A stretch of 43,074 nt of DNA from a virus, in IMG/VR virus record IMGVR_UViG_3300032308_002278, positions 1-43,074 of that record; one strand, 5' to 3'. The stretch's first letter is position 1, and each line of letters opens with the position of its first letter. The position numbers and the translations under genes were made by a program. The notes beneath the pieces are model-generated. The model was not told the origin of the DNA. It did not search any database and saw only the letters and a list, made by a program, of their open reading frames with translations. Positions 8,018-15,821 of the stretch are shown here, piece after piece.

Positions 8018-9241
8018 CTAGTAGTAAATATATAAATCGCCAGCGGCAGTTCCAGCAGGTGGAGTCCCAGTATTATTATAAAATATTTTATTTGAGTTTG
8101 CAGTATTAGTACCATTTGAGTAGGCTGTAGAAGCAACACTTACGCTTCCGCCCAAGGAAACAGCAGAGCCATTTACTGTAATAGATGAATTTACAAGTTT
8201 AGCATTAGTAATAGATGAGTCTGGAATGGTAGGTGTTGCACCTGTAGCACCTGTAGCTCCTGTAGCTCCTGTTGCACCTGTAGATCCTGTTGCACCATTT
8301 GTTCCATTAGTTCCTGTAGCACCTGTAGCGCCTGTTGCACCTGTAGGGCCCGCTACTGTGCTGTCTGCGCCTGTTGCGCCTGTTGCGCCCGTAGCACCCG
8401 TTGCTCCTGTAGGACCAACTATTTGTCCAGCAGATGTCCATGAGGAGCCGTTCCAAATATAAAGATCTCCATCAGCATCGACTATTCTTGCATCATTAAC
8501 TGAATTTGCAGATAATGGCAAAGCTGCAAATGTTGCTGCACTTGCTTTTAATGTTATTGATACGCCTTGAGATCCCGTAGCTCCTGTAGCTCCTGTTGCA
8601 CCTGTAGGGCCCGCTACTGTGCTGTCTGCGCCTGTTGCGCCTGTTGAGCCTGTTGCACCAGTTGCACCAGTTGGACCTGCTACTGTGCTGTTAGCACCAG
8701 TTGCGCCTGTTGGTCCTGTTGGGCCTGTAGGACCTATAGGCCCTGTTATACCTTGTGGACCTTGAATGTTTCCAACGTTTTCCCAAGATGAGCTTACTGC
8801 AGACCAAACAATAAGGTCTCCATTAATTAAATATCCATCTCCAGAAATACCAGTTGGGTGTGCGGATTGCAATGCAGATAAGCTATTATAAGATCCTAAT
8901 ATTGTTACTGCAGTTCCTGTAGCTCCAGTTCCTCCTGTTGCTCCTGTTGCTCCTGTAGAGCCTGTAGGACCCGTAGGACCCGCTACTGTGCTATTAGCTC
9001 CAGTTGCACCTGTAGATCCTGTTGGGCCTGTTGGGCCTGTTGCTCCTGCTGTGCCCGTTGGGCCTGCTACTGTGCTTGCTGCACCTGTTGCACCTGTAGG
9101 GCCTGTTGGGCCTGTAGCACCTGGGTGGGCTGTAAGATAATCATCTATGTCTTGTGCTAGATAACCTAAGTCTCTAGGAATGTCAGGAGACATATCCAGT
9201 GTTGGATATCTGAAATTTTTGGGAGTTAAATTGCTAGGCAT
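8018..9241 (-). CDS. Collagen-like tail fibre
   Basis: This 407-residue protein has a short globular N terminus ([20 protein letters not shown], probably the attachment end) and then several blocks of Gly-X-Thr triplets (GPT, GAT, GST). The blocks are broken by ANSTVA or ADSTVA interruptions and by two globular inserts with the pattern [21 protein letters not shown] and its relative [14 protein letters not shown]. The C-terminal 70 residues are a small beta domain ending AGDLYIYY. Such Gly-X-Y blocks form collagen triple helices in phage fibres. The start ATG at 9241 has no ribosome site and lies 6 nt after a TATAAT box, so translation may begin on a leaderless message. The nucleotide repeats within it are shared with the 10330-12702 fibre. 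Confidence 0.85.
   Translation of the reverse strand: MPSNLTPKNFRYPTLDMSPDIPRDLGYLAQDIDDYLTAHPGATGPTGPTGATGAASTVAGPTGTAGATGPTGPTGSTGATGANSTVAGPTGPTGSTGATGATGGTGATGTAVTILGSYNSLSALQSAHPTGISGDGYLINGDLIVWSAVSSSWENVGNIQGPQGITGPIGPTGPTGPTGATGANSTVAGPTGATGATGSTGATGADSTVAGPTGATGATGATGSQGVSITLKASAATFAALPLSANSVNDARIVDADGDLYIWNGSSWTSAGQIVGPTGATGATGATGATGADSTVAGPTGATGATGATGTNGTNGATGSTGATGATGATGATGATPTIPDSSITNAKLVNSSITVNGSAVSLGGSVSVASTAYSNGTNTANSNKIFYNNTGTPPAGTAAGDLYIYY
8331..8385. repeat. 55-bp perfect direct repeat, copy 1 (copy 2 at 8592-8646)
   Basis: The same 55 bases occur at 8331-8385 and 8592-8646, both inside the collagen-like gene. The copies are 261 bp apart, exactly 87 codons, so recombination or slippage between them would delete or duplicate 87 residues without breaking the frame. 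Confidence 0.9.
8592..8646. repeat. 55-bp perfect direct repeat, copy 2
   Basis: Second copy of the repeat at 8331-8385. It encodes a collagen triplet block with an ADSTVAG interruption. Confidence 0.9.
8649..8728. repeat. 80-bp perfect direct repeat, copy 1 (copy 2 at 11072-11151)
   Basis: Eighty bases here are identical to 11072-11151 in the other long collagen-like gene. In both genes the repeat is read in the same codon phase (its highest base is the first base of a codon in each). It encodes a triplet block with the ANSTVAG interruption. The glycosyltransferase gene 9244-10311 lies between the copies. Confidence 0.9.
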
Positions 9242-9243
9242 TT

Positions 9244-10311
9244 TTAAATTATACCACTTTCACGGTTCTGAGCGGCATGATAAAAGCCTAAGTTATCATG
9301 CAATCTTTGATCGTCACATAAAGAAATAGCTATTTCGCCTTGCTTTGAAGCCTCTTCATAATTGCCTAAATTATAGTTAGCTAGGGCAAGTAAATCATGT
9401 GGCTTCCAGCCCCAGGCCTCTGATTCACAAAAATATCCTAAAAACTTTTCTTTTATATCTAAGGCTAGCGATGCATATTCTTTTACCTTGTGCCAGTCCG
9501 ATGTCTCGTAAAAATGTTGAGCTAGATCTACAAAAGGCTCTCTTCTTTCTGGGCATTCTGCAATAGCAAGTCTTAACCAATACTCTTTGTTTTCTGGCTC
9601 ACACTTTGCAATATATCTCATAGACTCGCATCTTTCTGGTTTCCAGAAAGCTGAGGGTAGCGATAGGTGTCTTTTAAATTCATCTGCAGACTCTTTATAT
9701 CTGGCGTAATAAAATAGTTCTCTTGCATAATAATGTGCACATCTGTCGCTTGTTGGATCTTCCTGTGCTGCCATTTGTAATAAAGGAAGATACTGTCCTC
9801 TAGATTTATTATTGTCTGGATGATGGTAAATTTTAATATCTACATTTTGTCTTACTTCTTCTATTCCATAAAATGCAACAGATTCATGAATTGGATATTT
9901 CCATCTATGTCCGTGTCTTGAATGAATTCTTAATGCATCAAATTCAACACCTGGATTCCCATTTGCATCAAATGAAGTAACTAGTCTATGTATTGGTCTT
10001 GTTACTGTAGAAGGAAGTTTTTCTAATTCTTCCCTCCAACCTTCTGATAAAACCTCATCCATATCTAAAGATATACAGTAGTCTATATCTGATGGAATTA
10101 ATGCAAGAGCTGCATTTCTAGCATCATCAAATCGCCAGGGGGCCACAGATATAGAGTAGACTTCTATACCTAAATGTGATGCTATTTCTTTTGTTTTATC
10201 GGTTGATCCTGTATCTGCAATTAATAAATAATCCGCATCTTGTGCAGATTCATACCAACGCTTAACAAATTGCTCTTCATTTAAAGCAATTGTATATACT
10301 GCTATTTTCAT
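9244..10311 (-). CDS. GT2 glycosyltransferase with C-terminal TPR-like repeats
   Basis: This 355-residue enzyme should transfer a sugar from a nucleotide-sugar donor. The N-terminal GT-A fold is clear: [19 protein letters not shown] (1-20), the [14 protein letters not shown] nucleotide-binding block (31-44), a [11 protein letters not shown] segment (59-69) and the DMD metal-binding triad at residues 83-85 ([13 protein letters not shown]). From about residue 190 the chain is helical and TPR-like ([40 protein letters not shown]). TPR tails on GT2 enzymes often hold a protein substrate. The gene lies between two collagen-like fibres, so fibre or virion glycosylation is a reasonable inference. 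A good ribosome site (GGAG) precedes 10311. The acceptor is unknown, and a lipid or cell-wall target is also possible. Confidence 0.88.
   Translation of the reverse strand: MKIAVYTIALNEEQFVKRWYESAQDADYLLIADTGSTDKTKEIASHLGIEVYSISVAPWRFDDARNAALALIPSDIDYCISLDMDEVLSEGWREELEKLPSTVTRPIHRLVTSFDANGNPGVEFDALRIHSRHGHRWKYPIHESVAFYGIEEVRQNVDIKIYHHPDNNKSRGQYLPLLQMAAQEDPTSDRCAHYYARELFYYARYKESADEFKRHLSLPSAFWKPERCESMRYIAKCEPENKEYWLRLAIAECPERREPFVDLAQHFYETSDWHKVKEYASLALDIKEKFLGYFCESEAWGWKPHDLLALANYNLGNYEEASKQGEIAISLCDDQRLHDNLGFYHAAQNRESGII
9248..9256 (-). promoter_or_regulatory. Extended -10 promoter giving a leaderless fibre transcript
   Basis: TGG directly precedes a perfect TATAAT (9248-9253) on the minus strand. 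Only 6 nt separate this box from the ATG at 9241, so the start codon should coincide with the transcription start. The box overlaps the last codons of the glycosyltransferase gene. No convincing -35 box is seen. Confidence 0.6.
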
Positions 10312-10329
10312 TAAGTCTCCGACTTTTAT

Positions 10330-12702
10330 TTAGCCAATAATATTTATAGTGCCTGTCATAGGTGAATGGAATTGACAAATATAGTATAGCGTAGATGGTG
10401 CTGTTGCGTCAACAGTAAATGTAATTCCACCTAAATCTTCACCATTATTTATTACTCCTGTATTATATGCATCTGTAAGTCCTGTAGTTTGTGCAGTCTT
10501 AATCCAGAACGGGTGCCCTGAAGCATTTACAGTAAAGAAATACGACTGTCCTCTTACTAATGTTAAAGACTTATTGTTCAACCCATCAACCGTATATGCT
10601 CCTGTTCCAGCATTGCTTACTTGGAAATTTTGTACTATTGATGGACCTGTTGGACCTGTTGGGCCGCCTGATGGACCTGTGGCTCCAGTTGGACCCGTTG
10701 CTCCTTGAAGACCAGCTCCTGTAGCACCTGTAGCACCTGTAGCACCTGTAGCACCTGTAGCACCTGCAGCACCTGTTGGTCCTGTTGGGCCTTGAATGCT
10801 TGATCCGTTTGCGCCAGTTGGGCCTGTAGGGCCTGAAGCACCTGTAGCACCTGCTGGTCCTGTAGCACCTGCTGGTCCTGTTGGACCTTGAATGCTTCCC
10901 ACGTTTGTCCAAGCAGATCCAGCCCAAACATAAAGCTCTCCAGCAACTAGATAGGCATCTCCAACTTGTCCTGAAGGTTGAGCTGATTGCAATGCTGTAA
11001 ATGTAGAATAAGATCCAAGTATTGAAACTCCAGTTCCATCTGCACCAGCAATTCCTGTTGCGCCAGTTGGACCTGTTGCACCAGTTGCACCAGTTGGACC
11101 TGCTACTGTGCTGTTAGCACCAGTTGCGCCTGTTGGTCCTGTTGGGCCTGTGTTTCCTTGAGCTAAGGTAAAATTTAAAACAAGATCAGTTGATGTTCCT
11201 GAATTTGTTACAGAAGGTACGCCTGTGGCTCCAGTTGCTGTTGTTGTGCCTAAAGTTATTGTTGTTGGACCTGCTGGTCCAGTTGCGCCAGTTGGGCCCT
11301 GTTTTAATGTAAAATCTAAAAGCGCTGCAGTTGGTGTTCCCGAATTTGTAACAATTGGATTACCAGTTGGTCCAGTAGATGAAACATTTCCAACAGCAAT
11401 TGTGGCAGCTAATCCTGTTGGGCCAGTTACGCCTACTGGGCCTTGTGGTAAGACAAAATCAAAAACTCCAACTGTGCTAGTTCCAGAATTTGTTATAGAT
11501 GCTGTTCCAGTTGGGCCAGTTACTGAGACTGTTCCAATTGATATTGTTGCTGGTCCAGTTGCGCCAGTTGGGCCCTGAAATTGACCTGCGTCTAACCAAA
11601 TAGTTCCGTCCCAAACATACAGATGCAAATCAGTTAATACTATCCAAGAGTCTCCTGATATATTTCCAGTAGAGGGTAGAGAGGCAACATTTGCTTTTGT
11701 TCCTTTAATATTAATAGATCTTCCATTTGCTCCAGTTGCTCCAGTTACTCCAATTGGGCCAGTTGGGCCAGTTGATCCAGTTGCGCCAGTTGGGCCTTTA
11801 TAAGTACCTCCGTTTTGCCAGGCAAGTCCATTATATATATAAATTTCTTGTGTTGAAGAAATAATATATGCTGATCCAAGTGGTGCGAGTGCTGGTAAAT
11901 CTGACACTTGTGAAACTACACTTTCAAGTCTTAGACCTTGCCCCTGTAAACCTGTAGGCCCTGTAGCGCCAGTTGCGCCAGTTGATCCAGTTGCGCCAGT
12001 TGGGCCTGCTGCGCCATTTACTCCAACAGTGCCGTTTACTCCTGGATTTCCAGTTACAGCAAACACCCAATCAGAATAAGTTCCTGTTCCATTTTTTGCA
12101 TCTACTGCAACAGTTATACTTACATTTTTTACAACTTGTGTAATAATTCCTTCAACATATGTTGTTAAAGCAAGAGGATTAATAACACGAACACGCTGTC
12201 CTGCTGTATATGCACCGCTATTATTTACATAAAATACTTTTGATCCTGTGGTAACTGGATTTGTTGTTATTGATGTTACATCTGAATATCCAGCTCCTGA
12301 TGCTCCAGTAGTTCCTCCGCCAGTTCCTCCTCCTGAAAGAGTTCCTGAAAGATCTACTCCAGATATTGTTAAAGAATAACAATTTGGTGTTGTTGTAACT
12401 GCTGCAATTGATTCTCCAGCATTTAAAATTAATGAATGCTCTAGTTTAAGAGTTGTATTATTTTGAACATTGACATTTCCATAAAGGGTATATTGGTCTA
12501 AACTTGATCTATTTACGTTGTATAGGTTAAGGACCTGGTCTCCATTTTCACCTAGCAAGAATATGCTAAATGGTAGTGTAGAGCCACTAAAATTAGTTAC
12601 CGTAAACTCTTTAATAATTATAGTTGATACAGCTGTGTATATTTTAGCTGGTGATGCTGGGATTAATGTTGGCCCTGCAAATCTAATTGGAGCATATGAC
12701 AT
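10330..12702 (-). CDS. Collagen-like tail fibre ending in a cupredoxin-like domain
   Basis: This 790-residue fibre has an N-terminal beta domain (about 1-120) resembling the small proteins at 16835-17155 and 32215-32544. It continues with long Gly-X-Thr collagen blocks alternating with small globular inserts of the [13 protein letters not shown] and [13 protein letters not shown] type, and several repeats of the TNSGTxTxxxxDFxL pattern. The last 95 residues (about 695-790) form a beta domain with the sequence order of a type 1 copper protein: His730 in SGHPFWIKT, then Cys776, His779 and Met782 in [16 protein letters not shown]. Similar C-terminal domains occur in structural proteins of aquatic phages; whether copper is bound here is untested. 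An AAGGGGG ribosome site precedes 12702. It lies upstream of the GT2 gene. Confidence 0.85.
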   Translation of the reverse strand: MSYAPIRFAGPTLIPASPAKIYTAVSTIIIKEFTVTNFSGSTLPFSIFLLGENGDQVLNLYNVNRSSLDQYTLYGNVNVQNNTTLKLEHSLILNAGESIAAVTTTPNCYSLTISGVDLSGTLSGGGTGGGTTGASGAGYSDVTSITTNPVTTGSKVFYVNNSGAYTAGQRVRVINPLALTTYVEGIITQVVKNVSITVAVDAKNGTGTYSDWVFAVTGNPGVNGTVGVNGAAGPTGATGSTGATGATGPTGLQGQGLRLESVVSQVSDLPALAPLGSAYIISSTQEIYIYNGLAWQNGGTYKGPTGATGSTGPTGPIGVTGATGANGRSINIKGTKANVASLPSTGNISGDSWIVLTDLHLYVWDGTIWLDAGQFQGPTGATGPATISIGTVSVTGPTGTASITNSGTSTVGVFDFVLPQGPVGVTGPTGLAATIAVGNVSSTGPTGNPIVTNSGTPTAALLDFTLKQGPTGATGPAGPTTITLGTTTATGATGVPSVTNSGTSTDLVLNFTLAQGNTGPTGPTGATGANSTVAGPTGATGATGPTGATGIAGADGTGVSILGSYSTFTALQSAQPSGQVGDAYLVAGELYVWAGSAWTNVGSIQGPTGPAGATGPAGATGASGPTGPTGANGSSIQGPTGPTGAAGATGATGATGATGATGAGLQGATGPTGATGPSGGPTGPTGPSIVQNFQVSNAGTGAYTVDGLNNKSLTLVRGQSYFFTVNASGHPFWIKTAQTTGLTDAYNTGVINNGEDLGGITFTVDATAPSTLYYICQFHSPMTGTINIIG
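10718..10762. repeat. Five perfect 9-bp tandem repeats in the collagen block
   Basis: The unit CCTGTAGCA is repeated five times without change, followed by one unit with a single mismatch (10763-10771). Each unit encodes one Gly-Ala-Thr triplet on the minus strand. Slippage would add or remove whole collagen triplets in frame, changing fibre length. Confidence 0.9.
11072..11151. repeat. 80-bp perfect direct repeat, copy 2
   Basis: Second copy of the repeat at 8649-8728, 2423 bp away and in the same reading phase of a different collagen-like gene. Confidence 0.9.
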
Positions 12703-12716
12703 ACTTTAAATCCCCC

Positions 12717-13433
12717 TTAGACTATAGACCACTTAGATATTAGATCTTTTTCAACAGTTTCATATTCTGCAAACTGCAAAGCTCTATCGTAAATTAAGAA
12801 TTCTCCAATTTTAAAATTGCCAAAAGATGAAACATATCTGCCAATTGCTTGTCCAGTCATTGAAGCTACTGATCCACCTGTTACTGCACGTGAAACTTCA
12901 ACTCTATTTCTTCTTACAACTCTTTGATTATTTGATGAATCAAAAACAATTGTATAAATTTCTGTTGTGCCTGATGCTGCTGCGGTAACAATAGAACCTT
13001 GGTCGTCATTATAGAATCCAACCCTGTGTGTATTACTTGTTAAATTTCCTGCAAAAAGATTTGTTCTTGTGCCTGTGTTAGTTCCACCAAATACCCATGT
13101 ATTAGCGTTTGCTGGTTTTGAAGCTACATAAATAATAGTAAATGATCTTCCAGCAATATATGCCAGGGTTTGATCTGAGAATGTCATAAAATCATCTGTG
13201 CCATCAAATTGAAGAGCTCCTAAGCCGCCTAATCCAGTTGCTTGAAAGAGAGGCTTATTTGCTTGAGTTGCTTGAACCATGTGCCGTTGTGCGCCTGATT
13301 TATCATTCCATGCCTGAACAAAATTGGATCCATCTCTAATTACTGTGCCAGGAAGTGCTGCGTCTAGATGCAGTCTTAAGCCTAATGTTGTAAATCTAGC
13401 TCTACGAAAATTTGAACGCTGGTTAGGTAGCAA
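12717..13433 (-). CDS. LamG/concanavalin A-like adhesin, TTG start
   Basis: This 238-residue protein is a single LamG-like sandwich: LGLRLHLDAALPGTVIRDGS, VQAWNDKSGAQRHMVQAT, LGGLGALQFDGTDDFMTF, a SFTIIYVASKP strand, and the terminal IGEFLIYDRALQFAEYETVE followed by KDLISKWSIV. This is the typical layout of phage and bacterial LamG receptor-binding domains. The start is TTG at 13433, directly after the TAA of the upstream gene, with AGAGGAA as ribosome site. No upstream in-frame ATG is possible. The gene lies just downstream of a chaperone-like gene (13434-13877) and upstream of the collagen/cupredoxin fibre. The ligand is unknown. Confidence 0.82.
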   Translation of the reverse strand: MLPNQRSNFRRARFTTLGLRLHLDAALPGTVIRDGSNFVQAWNDKSGAQRHMVQATQANKPLFQATGLGGLGALQFDGTDDFMTFSDQTLAYIAGRSFTIIYVASKPANANTWVFGGTNTGTRTNLFAGNLTSNTHRVGFYNDDQGSIVTAAASGTTEIYTIVFDSSNNQRVVRRNRVEVSRAVTGGSVASMTGQAIGRYVSSFGNFKIGEFLIYDRALQFAEYETVEKDLISKWSIV

Positions 13434-13877
13434 TTAGTTTTCCTCTGTTCCACCATAAACCACAGGCTTCTCTGGCCATGTAATCTCTGATACATTTGAA
13501 TATTCTTTTAATAGATTAAGCTTTTCTCTATACTTTACCCACGCTTCTTTATCTTTTGCAGATAAATCTGACTTAGTTTCAAGTCCTTCTGTAGATATTA
13601 ATTCAAAATCAATATGCGCCAGCAAAATATCTTTTTGATCATCTTCAGATATAGGTTGCACTTCAACATTATAAACTTTTTTGCTTCTAATGTATGGGGT
13701 GCATGGAACTAATTTTTCAGTATTTGAGTCATAGTCTAAATCTGTAACTACTGGATATAGGTCGTTTTCTTTTATAAAGTCCCCATAGTCGCCGCTAGAA
13801 GGAAATGAAGTATTAGGAAATAATACTGTTATTTCACCAATATTGATGACTTCGTTATCCTTGACTATTGCGTACAT
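13434..13877 (-). CDS. Tail-fibre assembly chaperone-like protein
   Basis: This 147-residue protein starts MYAIVKDNEVINIGEITVLF and ends with a helical segment (SAKDKEAWVKYREKLNLLKE) followed by ITWPEKPVV. The order helix, acidic loop, then WP-x-x-P resembles the C-terminal motif of phage tail assembly chaperone proteins (Phage_tail_APC type), also seen at 17527-17904. Its first 60 residues are a beta domain of the kind found in fibre-assembly proteins. An AGGGGAA ribosome site precedes 13877. It abuts the LamG adhesin gene, so it may help to fold that protein. The role is inferred from family resemblance and position. Confidence 0.68.
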   Translation of the reverse strand: MYAIVKDNEVINIGEITVLFPNTSFPSSGDYGDFIKENDLYPVVTDLDYDSNTEKLVPCTPYIRSKKVYNVEVQPISEDDQKDILLAHIDFELISTEGLETKSDLSAKDKEAWVKYREKLNLLKEYSNVSEITWPEKPVVYGGTEEN

Positions 13878-13895
13878 GGGTTCCCCTTTTAATTA

Positions 13896-14333
13896 TTAAA
13901 TAAATAGATCAGCGAATGCGTATCCGCCGTAAACGGTTGTTCCACCGTCTTTTGTGTAGAAGTTCAAAAGTGTTGTATTTGTAGATAGAAGTGGTGCTAC
14001 GTTTGCAGCTCCGCCACCATCCCACTTAACAACTCCTGGCCATGTAATTGTATATGAACCGCCAGCTTTAATCTCAACTTGCCAAAAAGCAGCTTTTGCT
14101 GTTGATGGGAAGCCAGTGAATGCTACTGTCATATTACCGTTTGCAATCATCTTAAATACACCAGCTTCTGACAAATTGCATGTAGCTGTTCCTCCAGCGT
14201 TAATTGTTCCTTTATCAGAAAATTCAACTGGGATGTTAAAGTATGTAAAACCTTGGCCATTAATTGGGGCCTGAAGGTATGTGTATGTCCACAAAGATGG
14301 TGTGACAGCTTGTGGGCTCATTGATACTGGCAT
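13896..14333 (-). CDS. Small beta-structured tail fibre domain protein
   Basis: This 145-residue protein is Gly, Thr and Phe-rich with little charge. Its core resembles a C-terminal fibre domain common in phage tail proteins: NLSEAGVFKMIANGNMTVAF, then WQVEIKAGGSYTITWPGVVK, and LLNFYTKDGGTTVYGGYAFA. That domain normally occurs at the end of long fibres, whereas here it is a stand-alone gene with a strong ribosome site (AAGGAGAA). It lies between the polyglycine fibre 14361-15296 and the chaperone-like gene 13434-13877. It is probably a trimeric tip or decoration protein. Confidence 0.7.
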   Translation of the reverse strand: MPVSMSPQAVTPSLWTYTYLQAPINGQGFTYFNIPVEFSDKGTINAGGTATCNLSEAGVFKMIANGNMTVAFTGFPSTAKAAFWQVEIKAGGSYTITWPGVVKWDGGGAANVAPLLSTNTTLLNFYTKDGGTTVYGGYAFADLFI

Positions 14334-14360
14334 TTTATTCTCCTTTTATTTCTTTAATTA

Positions 14361-15296
14361 TTAAGCTTTTACCCAATAGGTAATCTTGCAGACTCCAGAA
14401 CCACCTTGGTTTGTTCCGCCGCCTCCGCCGCCTGAACCTGAGTTAGGCATTGCATCAGCTCTTCTTGTTCCAATATGGTCTCCATGTCCGTTTCCTCCGC
14501 CTGCAGATCCTGGACCACCTACTCCTCTTGCGCTTCCGCCGCCTCCGCCAGCAAGTCCATAAAGTCCGCTTCCACCACGCCCACCCTGTGATCTGTTTCC
14601 AGAATCGTTTGAGTTGGCGCATCCTGGACCTCCGCCTGAAGAACCTTCTGAAGAGCTTCTTGATCCTCCATGATAGCCAGCGTACCCACCAGAGTTAGCA
14701 AAGAAAACGTTACCTTCTGATCCTGCTCCGCCTGCTCCTCCGCCGCCTCCGCCAGCGCCCCATGAGTTTTGCCACTGACCTTGACCGCCTCCGCCTGAAC
14801 CTATACCTGTTCTATTGTTAGCGCCTGGTCCGTTTGAGCCAGACTGTCCGTCGCCTTGAGTTGATCCTCCGCCGTAAGCTATCATATAAAATGGTTGCCC
14901 TGATGTTCCAAATGTCGAGTTTCCACCTTGTGAATTACATGTTCCACCAGTTCCAATTGTAACTGAAATCCCAGTGCCTACTGGAATAGAAGATAGGTCA
15001 AGAGTTCTCCGTAATAGTTGTCCAGCTCCTCCGCCACCGTGATTTGTTTGTCCGTTTGTACATCCGCCTCCGCCACCTGCACCCACTAAAGTTACTTCAA
15101 CCATAGTTGCACTATTTGCTGGACGTGACCATGATCCGCCGCTTAGAAGTGTTACTTCATATGCGTTATAAAATCCTGAAAGATTTGCTGCAATTAATGG
15201 AATTGCAATAGATGTTGAAAGTGCTGTTGTTGATGCTAAAATTTCAGCATCTAATCCTGGTACGTATATCTGATTAATTGTTCCGTATGTTGCCAT
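14361..15296 (-). CDS. Glycine-rich (polyglycine-type) tail fibre protein
   Basis: This 311-residue protein begins MATYGTINQIYVPGLDAEIL. It then has the entry motif of glycine-rich fibre domains (GSWSRPANSATMVEVTLVGA followed by poly-Gly). Residues from about 75 to 300 are dominated by Gly runs with Ser, Asn and Gln, and the chain ends with the strand VCKITYWVKA. In T-even-like phages such runs form polyglycine II helices that present receptor-binding loops. This is a close relative of 15822-16817, sharing the entry motif, GGGGAGQL, GQPFYMIAYGGG and the final ITYxVKA. GAGGT is the ribosome site. It is most likely a receptor-binding tip. Confidence 0.82.
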   Translation of the reverse strand: MATYGTINQIYVPGLDAEILASTTALSTSIAIPLIAANLSGFYNAYEVTLLSGGSWSRPANSATMVEVTLVGAGGGGGCTNGQTNHGGGGAGQLLRRTLDLSSIPVGTGISVTIGTGGTCNSQGGNSTFGTSGQPFYMIAYGGGSTQGDGQSGSNGPGANNRTGIGSGGGGQGQWQNSWGAGGGGGGAGGAGSEGNVFFANSGGYAGYHGGSRSSSEGSSGGGPGCANSNDSGNRSQGGRGGSGLYGLAGGGGGSARGVGGPGSAGGGNGHGDHIGTRRADAMPNSGSGGGGGGTNQGGSGVCKITYWVKA

Positions 15297-15298
15297 TA

Positions 15299-15541
15299 TT
15301 ATTTTACCTCGATTTCATGAACAGACTCTGGAACCACATGCTCTGGTTTTGGTCTTAGTGATGCTGGAGCTTTAAATTTATTATCTTCTAATATCCACAT
15401 AATTCCTGGCTGTGGGTCATAATCTGTAATATCAATTCTCTCTAGTCCAGAAAAATCTGGATGAGAGGCAATAAAATCCTCATCTGCAAGAATAACATTA
15501 CCTATAATGTTATCTACTAATAGTGCCCAAACTCTTGACAT
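15299..15541 (-). CDS. Small tail-assembly-like protein
   Basis: This 80-residue protein, MSRVWALLVDNIIGNVILAD and onward, has the pattern (hydrophobic strand, NVILADEDFI, then IDITDYDPQPGIMWILEDNKF) seen in small proteins encoded beside phage fibre genes. The start overlaps the stop of 15541-15819 in a TAATG junction. It lies between two polyglycine fibres and is probably one of a pair of chaperones or connectors for them. I do not know a named family with certainty. Confidence 0.66.
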   Translation of the reverse strand: MSRVWALLVDNIIGNVILADEDFIASHPDFSGLERIDITDYDPQPGIMWILEDNKFKAPASLRPKPEHVVPESVHEIEVK

Positions 15542-15819
15542 TAGTTGTTACCTCCAGTCAGCTCGTCTTCTGCTGGTGGTTCAATTGAAACAAGATCTTC
15601 TACAACAACAGATGTTAAAGGCGGTATAGGTTTATTCCAAACCTCTGTATCTCTATTGTAAGTCCACTGTGGTCCTGGCTTATCTTCATAATTCCAGTCT
15701 GTGTAATCAAACCATAAAAGATCTTTTAAGTCTTCATTTAAATCAATTGCTTCTGGGCCAACAAGGTTTAGTATATTATGTACTGTTCCATCTTCATTAA
15801 TAAATACGTAGTCTCTCAT
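15541..15819 (-). CDS. Small tail-assembly-like protein, partner of 15299-15541
   Basis: This 92-residue protein starts MRDYVFINEDGTVHNILNLV and carries the acidic, Trp-rich core LLWFDYTDWNYEDKPGPQW followed by TYNRDTEVW. The arrangement (hairpin strand, acidic loop, Pro-Gly, Trp-Thr-Tyr, then a terminal W or F with prolines) parallels 15299-15541 and 26950-27222, so these look like diverged copies of one fold. It is coupled to the next gene by TAATG. An AAGG box lies upstream of its ATG. A chaperone or connector role for the adjacent polyglycine fibres is inferred. Confidence 0.64.
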   Translation of the reverse strand: MRDYVFINEDGTVHNILNLVGPEAIDLNEDLKDLLWFDYTDWNYEDKPGPQWTYNRDTEVWNKPIPPLTSVVVEDLVSIEPPAEDELTGGNN

Positions 15820-15821
15820 AA

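Noticed and set aside
8226-8462. Repeat-rich stretches taken for a CRISPR-like array
   Set aside because: The repeats are 9-nt collagen triplet codons without unique spacers of constant length.
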